Assembly: GCA_028290325.1 (NCBI GenBank)
Contig: JAQGJY010000007.1
Coordinates: forward strand, 1 to 6,409
Source: Tardiphaga sp.
GTDB lineage: Bacteria > Pseudomonadota > Alphaproteobacteria > Rhizobiales > Xanthobacteraceae
Length of the DNA stretch: 6,409 bases
Reading direction: 5' to 3'
Below are positions 1 to 5,438 of the stretch, piece after piece. The translations under genes and the position numbers were made by a program. Position 1 is the first letter of the stretch. Each line of letters begins with the position of its first letter. The notes under the pieces are model-generated. The model saw only the letters and a program-made list of their open reading frames with translations. It was not told the origin of the DNA and searched no databases.

Positions 1-298
1 CCCCGACCGCCACCGCGCCGGCGGCGGCGGCGGCGAGCCAGCCGGCCGCCACGACCGGCCCGAGGCCGGGAATCGCCAGCAGGCCCAGACCGGCGAGCAA
101 TCCGCCGAAACCACCGAACCCGGCGCCGACCGCGGCGCCTTTGCCGGCGGCGGAGGCGAAGTCCGGATCGAACCACTTGTCGGCGTTGTTGGCGATAATG
201 CTGATGTCGTCAGTGGGAATGCCGGCCTGTTCCAGCGCCTTCACGGCGTCCTGCGCCGCGGCGTAATCCTTGAACAGGCGCGAGATGGTGGCGGTCAC
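1..298 (-). CDS. YflT / general stress protein 17M-like protein, 5' part only (runs off the left edge)
   Basis: Reading leftward from a GTG at 298-296, 99 codons are open to the window edge, so the C-terminus is missing. The N-terminus begins MTATISRLFKDYAAAQDAVK, followed by a segment in which a short helix leads to GIPTDDISIIANN (about residues 26-38). This is the fold signature of the YflT / general stress protein 17M-like domain, also common in rhizobial proteins of unknown biochemical role. Residues 50-99 are a long Gly/Ala-rich hydrophobic stretch with glycine-zipper spacing (GLGLLAIPGLGPVV at about 70-83), suggesting membrane association. The GTG start is chosen because GGAGG (306-310) lies 7 nt upstream and the domain begins at once. 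It starts 16 nt after the stop of the minus-strand gene upstream, so the two are probably co-transcribed. The name comes from remembered family resemblance, and no enzymatic function can be assigned. A stress-response role is inferred from family and promoter. Confidence 0.72.
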   Translation of the reverse strand, partial: MTATISRLFKDYAAAQDAVKALEQAGIPTDDISIIANNADKWFDPDFASAAGKGAAVGAGFGGFGGLLAGLGLLAIPGLGPVVAAGWLAAAAAGAVAVG

Positions 299-305
299 TG
301 GCAGT

Positions 306-310
306 CCTCC
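306..310 (-). promoter_or_regulatory. Shine-Dalgarno site of the GTG-started stress-type gene
   Basis: On the minus strand GGAGG stands 7 nt before the GTG at 298-296. It is the best ribosome binding site on this strand and decides the non-ATG start. It lies in the 16-nt gap after the stop codon of the upstream gene (315-317). Confidence 0.7.
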
Positions 311-314
311 AGGT

Positions 315-620
315 TTATTTTGCCGCGATCCGGCCCTGGTAATCGACGCTGACCTCGACCGGCTTGCCATCTTTCGTGGCCTTGCCATGCCAGATTCCGT
401 TTTTGTCGTTCACCAGCGGCGAGATGTTCGCGTAGCCCTGCTTTCCAAGCAGGTCACGGACCTGACTCTCGGCGAAGGAATTCGCGCCGGGCTTGAGTGT
501 CTGCGGCTCGCGTTCTGAATTCTGCGATTGTGCGGCGGACGGCATCTGAGCCGCCGCGAGCTCGGCCGAGGTGACCGCCAGCAAGCCGGCGATGGTGGCA
601 ATCGTCAAACCTCGCGACAT
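315..620 (-). CDS. Small exported protein with PepSY-like C-terminal half
   Basis: This is a 101-residue protein with ATG at 620-618 and TAA at 317-315. Residues 1-24 form a signal peptide: MSRG, a hydrophobic core (LTIATIAGLLAVTSA), and an AAA/Q cleavage site after residue 24. A Ser/Gln/Glu-rich linker follows to about residue 46. Residues 47-99 (NSFAESQVRDLLGKQGYANI, then NGIWHGKATKDGKPVEVSVD and YQGRI) give one helix and a small beta-sheet, the usual look of PepSY-type periplasmic domains. There are no cysteines. The mature product is expected in the periplasm. A purine-rich GGGGACGGGAT stretch precedes the ATG, only a moderate ribosome binding site. It is the first gene of a probable two-gene minus-strand unit whose second member is the YflT-like stress protein. 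A candidate EcfG-type promoter ends 29 nt upstream of the start codon. PepSY assignment is by pattern from memory, and the function is unknown. Confidence 0.78.
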   Translation of the reverse strand: MSRGLTIATIAGLLAVTSAELAAAQMPSAAQSQNSEREPQTLKPGANSFAESQVRDLLGKQGYANISPLVNDKNGIWHGKATKDGKPVEVSVDYQGRIAAK

Positions 621-648
621 ATCCCGTCCCCGTGATGATCGCGGACCA

Positions 649-674
649 AATGGCTGAGATCGCGCAAAAGTTCC
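649..674 (-). promoter_or_regulatory. Candidate EcfG (general stress sigma factor) promoter facing left
   Basis: Read on the minus strand, GGAAC (674-670) is followed by 17 nt and then CATT (652-649). The alphaproteobacterial EcfG/RpoE2 promoter is GGAAC-N16-17-CGTT, with GGAAC-N18-19-TT as its core. The -35 is perfect, the spacing fits, and the -10 has one mismatch (A for G). Transcription would start near 640, giving a leader of about 20 nt to the ATG at 620. The downstream genes are a small exported protein and a YflT-like stress protein, a fitting target. This is sequence match only; a similar core occurs by chance about once per 8 kb of single strand. Confidence 0.45.
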
Positions 675-691
675 TTGGGACGCGGCAACTG

Positions 692-709
692 ACCGCCCAT
701 ACCGCCCAT
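692..709. repeat. Tandem 9-bp repeat, two perfect copies
   Basis: ACCGCCCAT occurs twice without a gap (692-700, 701-709), between the two divergent promoter candidates. Read leftward it is ATGGGCGGT twice. Two copies in GC-rich DNA may be chance or slippage, or could be a protein binding site upstream of either promoter. Confidence 0.5.
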
Positions 710-718
710 CGGGGCCGG

Positions 719-747
719 TTGCGGGCTGTCGTCCGCCACTTTATGGT
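719..747 (+). promoter_or_regulatory. Weak housekeeping-type promoter candidate for ppiD
   Basis: TTGCGG (719-724), a 17-nt spacer and TATGGT (742-747) resemble an alphaproteobacterial sigma-70-type promoter, where TTG is the best conserved part of the -35. The -10 matches TATAAT at 4 of 6 positions. Transcription would start near 754, leaving a leader of about 165 nt before the ppiD ATG. A GGTG/CACC palindrome overlaps the -10. It is the best candidate seen on this strand between 621 and 920, but the match is weak. Confidence 0.25.
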
Positions 748-920
748 GTGCTCACCAATTCGGCGACGCGATTTGCGCGGTTCGGACGAAGCGGGCTCCG
801 GCTCACGCGATGGACAACCCGACTGCCTCGCGCAGCGACCGTGTCCGCGCCGACCCGCCCGCTTGGCCCGCCGCGCGCCGTCGCGTCTGTTTCGTTCCTC
901 TCGCCTCGCAAAGTGACACC

Positions 921-2831
921 ATGCTCCGCGGAATCCGCAAGGCCTCGTCCAACTGGGTCGGCAAGACCATCATGACCATCGTGATGGGCGTGCTCATCGT
1001 ATCCTTCGGGGTCTGGGGCATAGCCGACATCTTCAAAGGCTTCGGGCAATCGTCGCTCGCCAAGGTCGGCAATACCGAGATCTCCACCGAGCAATTCCGT
1101 CAGACCTTCACCGACCGCCTGCAACAGGTCGGCCGCCAGTTCGGCCGTCCTTTGACGATGGATCAAGCGCGCACCTTCGGCCTCGACCGACAGGTGTTGC
1201 AGCAGGTGGTGTCGGAAGCCGCCCTCGACGAGGACGCCCGCCGCATGGGCCTCGCGCAATCCGACGCCGAAGTGATGCGAACGATCTACAACGATCCGAA
1301 CTTCAAGGGACCGAACGGCCAGTTCGATCCCAACCGCTTCGTCCAGATCGTCCGCCAGATCGGCTATACCGAGCAGCGTTACATCGCCGAGCAGCGCAAG
1401 GTCGGTCTGCGTCGCCAGATCGCCGGCACCATCACGGCCGGACTGGAGCCCTCGAAGACCCAGATCGACGCCTTGGTGCGGTTCCAAAATGAACAGCGGT
1501 CGATCGATTACGTCAAGCTCAGCGCCGCGCAGGCCGGCACGATCGCCGATCCCTCGCCGGAGGTGCTCGCGGCCTATTATGAGGACAACAAGACCCAGTT
1601 TCGCGCGCCCGAATTCCGCAAGATCGGCTTCGTGGTGATGACGCCGGATGAACTGGCGAAGTGGAGCACCGTCTCCGACGAGGACGCCAGGAAGGCGTTC
1701 GACGCCAATCAGGCCAAGCTGGCGACGCCGGAGCGCCGGCAATTGTCGCAGCTCGTATTACCGACAATGGACGACGCCAAGGCCGCGCGCGAGAAGATCG
1801 CCGCCGGCACGTCGTTCGAGGACATCGCCAAGGAGCGCGGCTCCAGTCCCGCCGATATCGATCTTGGCAAGGTCGCCAAGGCCGAAGTGATCGACCCGGC
1901 CGTCGCCGACGCCGCCTTTGCGTTGTCGACCGGCGACGTCAGCCAGCCCGTGCAGGGCCGGTTCGGCGTCGTGCTGGTGAAGGCGGGCGAGATCACGCCC
2001 GGCGTCACGCCGAGCTATGACAGCGTCGCGGCCACCATCAAGCGCGACCTCGCGCGCGAGCGCGCCGTGGCGCAGGTCAATGATCTGCACAACAAGATCG
2101 AAGACGAGCGTGGCGGCGGCGCCAATGTCGTCGAGGCCGCCAAGAAGATCGGTCTCACGCCGGTGACGCTCGAGGCCGTCGATCGCTCCGGCCGCGGCCC
2201 GGATGGCCAGCCGGTCGCCGGCATTCCGCCCGGCGTCAACATCGTGCCGCAAGCCTTCGCCAGTGATGTCGGCGTCGATACCGAAGCCATCACCTTCAAC
2301 GGCGGCTACGTCTATTACGACGTGATGGGCGTCACGCCGTCGCGCGAACGCACGCTCGACGAGGTCAAGGATCAGGTCGCGACGCGCTGGCGCGACCAGC
2401 AGGTCACCGACCGGCTGAAGGCCAAGGCCGCCGACATGGTGCAGCAGCTCAATCAAGGCGGCACGCTCGCGGCGTTGGCCTCGGCCGACAATCTGAAAGT
2501 CGAGACCGCGACGAACGTCAAGCGCGATGCCAGCGTTCCCGGCCTGCCCGCCTCGACAATCGAGGCCGCGTTCCGCGGGGCCAAGGACGCGGCCGGCCAG
2601 ACGCCAGGGACCGGCGGTTCGGAATGGATCGTCTATCGCGTGACGGACATCTCGGTGCCGACGGTCGATATGGCGTCCGACGATATCAAGAAGCTGACCG
2701 AGACGTTGCAGCGCGGACTGAATGATGAGCAAATCGCGCAGTATATCTCCACGGTCGAAAAGCAGATCGGCACGTCGATCAACCAGAGCGCCTTCGCGCA
2801 AGTCACCGGCGCGGCGGGTTCGAATAACTGA
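921..2831 (+). CDS. ppiD: PpiD/SurA-like membrane-anchored periplasmic chaperone (parvulin-type peptidylprolyl isomerase family)
   Basis: The 636-residue product is close to the 623 residues of E. coli PpiD. A short cytoplasmic N-terminus (MLRGIRKASSNWVGK) leads into one membrane anchor (about residues 16-38). Residues 45-170 match the SurA/PpiD N-terminal chaperone domain, including the GQFDPNRFVQIVRQIGYT stretch (about 133-150). Residues 270-358 form a parvulin-like domain ending AAFALSTGDVSQPVQGRFGV. The rest (about 365-630) is helical and resembles the PpiD C-terminal region. The family sits at the inner membrane near the Sec translocon and holds emerging periplasmic and outer-membrane proteins. 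The parvulin histidines are absent (Q in the first strand, V after FG in the last), so isomerase activity is doubtful, as reported for E. coli PpiD. There are no cysteines. ATG 921 is preferred over the in-frame ATG at 810 because the conserved MLRGIRK start lies there and the 37-residue extension is Arg/Pro-rich. No good Shine-Dalgarno is visible. Confidence 0.93.
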   Translation: MLRGIRKASSNWVGKTIMTIVMGVLIVSFGVWGIADIFKGFGQSSLAKVGNTEISTEQFRQTFTDRLQQVGRQFGRPLTMDQARTFGLDRQVLQQVVSEAALDEDARRMGLAQSDAEVMRTIYNDPNFKGPNGQFDPNRFVQIVRQIGYTEQRYIAEQRKVGLRRQIAGTITAGLEPSKTQIDALVRFQNEQRSIDYVKLSAAQAGTIADPSPEVLAAYYEDNKTQFRAPEFRKIGFVVMTPDELAKWSTVSDEDARKAFDANQAKLATPERRQLSQLVLPTMDDAKAAREKIAAGTSFEDIAKERGSSPADIDLGKVAKAEVIDPAVADAAFALSTGDVSQPVQGRFGVVLVKAGEITPGVTPSYDSVAATIKRDLARERAVAQVNDLHNKIEDERGGGANVVEAAKKIGLTPVTLEAVDRSGRGPDGQPVAGIPPGVNIVPQAFASDVGVDTEAITFNGGYVYYDVMGVTPSRERTLDEVKDQVATRWRDQQVTDRLKAKAADMVQQLNQGGTLAALASADNLKVETATNVKRDASVPGLPASTIEAAFRGAKDAAGQTPGTGGSEWIVYRVTDISVPTVDMASDDIKKLTETLQRGLNDEQIAQYISTVEKQIGTSINQSAFAQVTGAAGSNN

Positions 2832-2850
2832 GGGACGAAACCCCCACCAC

Positions 2851-3007
2851 CGTCATCGAGGGACAAGGGCGTCCTTGCGAGCCAGATCATCGTCAGCGAC
2901 TTCGTTGACGATGATCTGAGCGAAGCAGTTCAGGTCGGTCTTGAAGCCTAGTGGATCGCTTCGTCACGTTCGGTTTTCGAAGGCCAACCCTGCTCCTCGC
3001 AACGACG
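2851..3007. repeat. Degenerate REP-like palindromic repeat cluster between ppiD and trpD
   Basis: The right half has TGGATCGCTTCGTCAC (2952-2967) and GCTCCTCGCAACGACG (2992-3007). From memory these are the two ends of a palindromic intergenic element common in Bradyrhizobium, Rhodopseudomonas and Nitrobacter (read inversely, CGTCATTGCGAGGAGC ... GACGAAGCAATCCA), here with an extra 24 nt (2968-2991) in the middle. The left half has related fragments in the opposite orientation: CGTCATCGAG (2851-2860), CCTTGCGAGCC (2873-2883) and GAGCGAAGCAGTTCAGG (2918-2934), interrupted by a long hairpin. The two halves thus look like two diverged, inverted copies. The consensus is recalled, not searched. Confidence 0.5.
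2883..2918. repeat. Strong hairpin with perfect 13-bp arms downstream of ppiD
   Basis: CAGATCATCGTCA (2883-2895) and TGACGATGATCTG (2906-2918) are perfect inverted copies separated by 10 nt. The inner bases can add a G-U, a C-G and a G-C pair, giving about 16 pairs and a 4-nt loop (ACTT). No T-run follows, so it is not a typical intrinsic terminator. It could protect the 3' end of the ppiD mRNA, reduce read-through into trpD, or be the core of a repeat element. Confidence 0.8.
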
Positions 3008-3059
3008 ACATCGCCTGCCTGATCGGCCTCTGAACCGCACCGACGAATGAAAGCTCCCG

Positions 3060-4073
3060 ATGGACGACTTCAAATCCCTGATCGGCAAGGTCGCCACCGG
3101 CGCGACGCTGACCCGCGACGAGGCCGCGAGCGCCTTCGACAGCATGATGTCCGGCGAGGCGACGCCGTCGCAGATGGGCGGCCTGCTGATGGCGCTGCGG
3201 GTGCGCGGCGAAACCGTCGATGAAATCACCGGCGCGGTCTCGGCGATGCGTGCCAAGATGCTGCGCGTCTCCGCCCCGGCCGACGCGGTCGATGTGGTCG
3301 GCACCGGCGGTGACGGCTCCGGCTCAGTCAACGTCTCGACCTGTGCGTCCTTCATCGTCGCCGGCTGCGGCGTGCCGGTCGCCAAGCACGGCAACCGCGC
3401 GCTGTCGTCGCGCTCGGGCGCGGCCGACGTGCTGGCGTCGCTCGGCGTCAAGATCGACATCACGCCGGACCATGTCGGGCGCTGCGTGCGCGAGACCGGC
3501 ATCGGCTTCATGTTCGCGCCGTCGCATCATCCGGCAATGAAGAATGTCGGCCCGACCCGAGTCGAACTGGCGACCCGCACGATTTTCAATCTGCTCGGGC
3601 CGCTGTCGAATCCGGCTGGCGTGACCCGCCAGATGGTCGGCGTGTTCTCGCGGCAATGGGTGCTGCCGCTGGCACAGGTGCTGAAAAATCTGGGCGCGGA
3701 TCACGTCTGGGTGGTGCACGGCTCGGACGGGCTCGATGAGATCACCCTGAGCGGACCGACCTTTGTCGCCGAATTGCACAAAGGCGAGATCCGCAGCTTC
3801 GAGGTGACGCCGGAAGACGCCGGGCTGACGCGGACGCATGGCGACGCGCTGAAAGGCGGCGACGCCGAGGCTAACGCCAGATCGTTGCGCGCCGTGCTCG
3901 ACGGACAACCATCGGCGTTCCGCGATGTGGCGCTGCTCAATGCCGCCGCCGCGTTGATCGTCGCCGGCAAGGCAACCAGTTTGAAGGACGGCGTCGTGAT
4001 GGGCAGGCAATCGCTGGACACCGGCGCGGCGCTCGGCAAACTGCAGCATCTCATCGCCGTGTCGAACGGCTGA
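3060..4073 (+). CDS. trpD: Anthranilate phosphoribosyltransferase (EC 2.4.2.18)
   Basis: TrpD transfers the phosphoribosyl group of PRPP to anthranilate, giving N-(5'-phosphoribosyl)anthranilate, the second step from chorismate to tryptophan. The 337-residue length is normal for a monofunctional cytoplasmic TrpD. The N-terminal helical domain is intact (PSQMGGLLMALRVRGET, about 36-52). The PRPP pyrophosphate loop GTGGDGSGS is at 81-89 and KHGNRALSSRSG at 109-120. HHPAMKNVGPTR (156-167) and RTIFNLLGPLSNPAG (173-187) line the anthranilate tunnel. DGLDE (223-227) carries the Asp-Glu pair that binds the second magnesium. The ATG starts directly at the domain, with only a weak purine-rich ribosome site. 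There is no trpG or trpE in front of it; rhizobia usually encode a fused TrpE(G) elsewhere. trpC follows after 3 nt. No Trp-rich leader peptide or attenuator is seen upstream. Confidence 0.97.
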   Translation: MDDFKSLIGKVATGATLTRDEAASAFDSMMSGEATPSQMGGLLMALRVRGETVDEITGAVSAMRAKMLRVSAPADAVDVVGTGGDGSGSVNVSTCASFIVAGCGVPVAKHGNRALSSRSGAADVLASLGVKIDITPDHVGRCVRETGIGFMFAPSHHPAMKNVGPTRVELATRTIFNLLGPLSNPAGVTRQMVGVFSRQWVLPLAQVLKNLGADHVWVVHGSDGLDEITLSGPTFVAELHKGEIRSFEVTPEDAGLTRTHGDALKGGDAEANARSLRAVLDGQPSAFRDVALLNAAAALIVAGKATSLKDGVVMGRQSLDTGAALGKLQHLIAVSNG

Positions 4074-4076
4074 GCC

Positions 4077-4883
4077 ATGGCCGACATCCTGACCAAGATC
4101 GAAACCTACAAGCGCGACGAGATCGCGGTCGCCAAGCGCGCCGTGCCGTTAAGCGAAATCGAGGCCGCCGCGAAACATGCCTTGCCGCCGCGCGGCTTCC
4201 TCGGCGCGTTGCGTGCGAAGATCGCGCATGGCCACTACGCCTTGATCGCCGAAGTGAAGAAGGCCTCGCCGTCCAAGGGGCTGATCCGCGCCGATTTCGA
4301 TCCGCCGGCGTTGGCGAAAGCCTATGAAGATGGCGGCGCGGCGTGCCTCTCGGTGCTGACCGACACCCCGTCGTTTCAGGGCCATCTCGATTTCATGGTC
4401 GCCGCCCGCGCGGCCGTGTCGCTGCCGGTGCTGCGCAAGGATTTCATGTTCGACACCTATCAGGTGGTCGAGGCGCGCGCGCATGGCGCGGATTGCATTC
4501 TCGTCATCATGGCCGCGCTGGAGGATGCCGAAGCCGCCGAGATCGAGGACGCGGCGTTGTCGCTCGGCATGGATGTGCTGCTCGAAGTCCACGACCGGCC
4601 CGAACTCGATCGCGCGCTGAAACTCAAATCGCCGCTGATCGGGGTCAATAATCGCAATCTGCGGACGTTCGAAACCACGCTGGCGACCAGCGAGGCGCTC
4701 GCGCCGCATATTCCGTCCGATCGGCTGATGGTCGGCGAAAGCGGCATCTTCACAGCCGAAGATCTGGCGCGGCTCGCGCGCGTCGGCATGGAGACGTTTC
4801 TGGTCGGCGAGAGCCTGATGCGGCAGGACGACGTCGCGGCGGCAACGCGCGCGCTACTGGCACGCGGCAAGGAACCGACATGA
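4077..4883 (+). CDS. trpC: Indole-3-glycerol phosphate synthase (EC 4.1.1.48)
   Basis: TrpC closes and decarboxylates 1-(2-carboxyphenylamino)-1-deoxyribulose 5-phosphate to indole-3-glycerol phosphate. The 268 residues form a single (beta/alpha)8 barrel. It is monofunctional, without the TrpF domain fused in E. coli. The N-terminal helix has the family KIETYKRDEI (7-16). Catalytic and binding residues are in place: E59 and K61 in IAEVKKASPSKG, K121 in LRKDF, E170 in LLEVH, N191 in GVNNRNL, and E221-S222 in VGESGI. The phosphate site GESL is near 244-247. The product is cytoplasmic. The ATG is 3 nt after the trpD stop, and the last codon overlaps the moaC start, so translation of trpD, trpC and moaC is probably coupled. 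No strong ribosome site of its own is visible. trpF, trpB and trpA are not in the window. Confidence 0.97.
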   Translation: MADILTKIETYKRDEIAVAKRAVPLSEIEAAAKHALPPRGFLGALRAKIAHGHYALIAEVKKASPSKGLIRADFDPPALAKAYEDGGAACLSVLTDTPSFQGHLDFMVAARAAVSLPVLRKDFMFDTYQVVEARAHGADCILVIMAALEDAEAAEIEDAALSLGMDVLLEVHDRPELDRALKLKSPLIGVNNRNLRTFETTLATSEALAPHIPSDRLMVGESGIFTAEDLARLARVGMETFLVGESLMRQDDVAAATRALLARGKEPT

Positions 4884-5359
4884 GCGACAAGCTCACCCAT
4901 ATCGACACGCGCGGCGAAGCGCGGATGGTCGATGTCTCCGACAAGCCGGCGACCGAACGCATCGCGATCGCCGAAGGCTGCGTTGTGATGTCGGCGGCGA
5001 CGCTCAATATCATCCGGTCCGGCAACGCCAAGAAGGGCGACGTGCTCGGCACGGCGCGGATCGCCGGCATCATGGCGGCGAAGAAAACCTCCGACCTCAT
5101 TCCGCTGTGCCATCCGCTGGCGCTGTCGAAGGTCACGCTCGACATCGATTTGGATGAGTCGCTGCCCGGTTGCCGCGTCCGCGCGACGGTGAAAGTCACC
5201 GGCCCGACCGGCGTCGAAATGGAAGCGCTGACCGCCGTCTCGGTCGCGTGCCTGACGATCTACGACATGATCAAGGCCGTGGAGCGTAGCGGGCGGATCG
5301 AGGGCATCCACCTGGTCGAAAAGCGTGGCGGTAAATCCGGCGATTACCGCGCGGGCTGA
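4880..5359 (+). CDS. moaC: Cyclic pyranopterin monophosphate synthase (EC 4.6.1.17)
   Basis: MoaC converts the MoaA product 3',8-cyclo-7,8-dihydro-GTP to cyclic pyranopterin monophosphate, the first stable intermediate of molybdenum cofactor synthesis. The 159-residue protein has the whole family pattern: MVDVSDKPATER (16-27), KGDVLGTARIAGIMAAKKTS (52-71), DLIPLCHPL with H78 (72-80), GPTGVEMEALTAVSVA (108-123), and TIYDMIKAVE with D129 and K132 (126-135), then GGKSG (150-154). The enzyme is normally a cytoplasmic homohexamer. The ATG overlaps the trpC TGA as ATGA, and AAGGA lies about 7 nt upstream inside trpC, so it is translationally coupled. The trpD-trpC-moaC arrangement is known from Bradyrhizobium japonicum. 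In many relatives moeA and lexA follow (from memory); here a short exported protein gene follows instead. Confidence 0.97.
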   Translation: MSDKLTHIDTRGEARMVDVSDKPATERIAIAEGCVVMSAATLNIIRSGNAKKGDVLGTARIAGIMAAKKTSDLIPLCHPLALSKVTLDIDLDESLPGCRVRATVKVTGPTGVEMEALTAVSVACLTIYDMIKAVERSGRIEGIHLVEKRGGKSGDYRAG

Positions 5360-5360
5360 T

Positions 5361-5378
5361 TGTCACGGCAGCGTGACA
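5361..5378. repeat. Perfect 7-bp inverted repeat one base after the moaC stop
   Basis: TGTCACG (5361-5367) and CGTGACA (5372-5378) are perfect inverted copies around GCAG. No T-run follows. It could fold at the 3' end of the trpDC-moaC mRNA, or serve as an operator: it ends 10 nt before the GGAAC element of the next promoter candidate. Confidence 0.6.
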
Positions 5379-5388
5379 GCGTTGCGCT

Positions 5389-5413
5389 GGAACGCCCGCG
5401 TCCTCGCTCTGTT
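5389..5413 (+). promoter_or_regulatory. Candidate EcfG (general stress sigma factor) promoter of the small exported protein
   Basis: GGAAC (5389-5393), 16 nt, then TGTT (5410-5413) fits the EcfG pattern GGAAC-N16-17-CGTT with a single mismatch and the GGAAC-N18-TT core exactly. Transcription would start near 5420, giving a leader of about 19 nt to the ATG at 5439, with the GGAGAG ribosome site inside it. Placement, spacing and the independent similar element upstream of the minus-strand stress genes support it. It is a motif match only. Confidence 0.5.
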
Positions 5414-5428
5414 CTGTCCGCAATTCAT

Positions 5429-5434
5429 GGAGAG
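5429..5434 (+). promoter_or_regulatory. Shine-Dalgarno site choosing the start at 5439
   Basis: GGAGAG lies 4 nt (6 nt counted from GGAG) before ATG 5439. It overlaps the in-frame ATG at 5427, which has no ribosome site of its own and would add only MERQ before the signal peptide. The ATG at 5439 is therefore preferred. Confidence 0.7.
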
Positions 5435-5438
5435 ACAA

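Larger units (their letters stand above)
621..920. other. Divergent intergenic region between the stress-type gene pair and ppiD
   Basis: This 300-bp stretch separates the start codon of the minus-strand exported protein from the ATG of ppiD. It holds the leftward EcfG-like promoter (649-674), a perfect tandem 9-mer ACCGCCCAT (692-700 and 701-709), a weak rightward promoter candidate (719-747), and an imperfect 12-bp palindrome GGTGTGCTCACC (745-756). The part from about 760 to 920 is arginine-codon-rich GC DNA, open in several frames, with no recognisable protein. It is read here as the ppiD leader. No tRNA or other structured RNA was recognised. Confidence 0.6.

Noticed and set aside
632..916. 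Plus-strand open frame of about 94 codons in the divergent intergenic region
   Set aside because: It overlaps both promoter candidates, becomes extremely Arg-rich in its second half, has no ribosome site, and ends just before ppiD. This is typical chance openness in GC-rich DNA.
810..920. N-terminal extension of ppiD from the in-frame ATG at 810
   Set aside because: The added 37 residues are Arg/Pro-rich, have no family resemblance, and would place an odd tail before the membrane anchor. The conserved MLRGIRK start is at 921.
741..1742. Minus-strand open frame of 333 codons over the start of ppiD
   Set aside because: It is antisense to a well-supported gene. Its composition (Arg, Gly, Leu, Asp runs) is the usual mirror of GC-biased third positions, and no domain was recognised.
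1758..2801. Minus-strand open frame of 347 codons over ppiD
   Set aside because: Same reasoning: an antisense shadow of ppiD with repetitive Arg/Asp/Gly composition and no motif.
2883..2918. Calling the long hairpin an intrinsic terminator of ppiD
   Set aside because: No T-run follows the right arm (the next bases are AGCGAAG), so it is reported as a structured repeat only.
2851..3007. CRISPR array or insertion sequence between ppiD and trpD
   Set aside because: No regularly spaced identical direct repeats and no transposase; the repeats are inverted and diverged.
2832..3059. Tryptophan attenuator or leader peptide before trpD
   Set aside because: No short frame with adjacent Trp codons and no alternative terminator/antiterminator pair was found.
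4871..4895. GGAAC at 4871-4875 as a third EcfG promoter before moaC
   Set aside because: No TT at the required spacing, and it sits inside trpC where the ATGA overlap already explains moaC expression.
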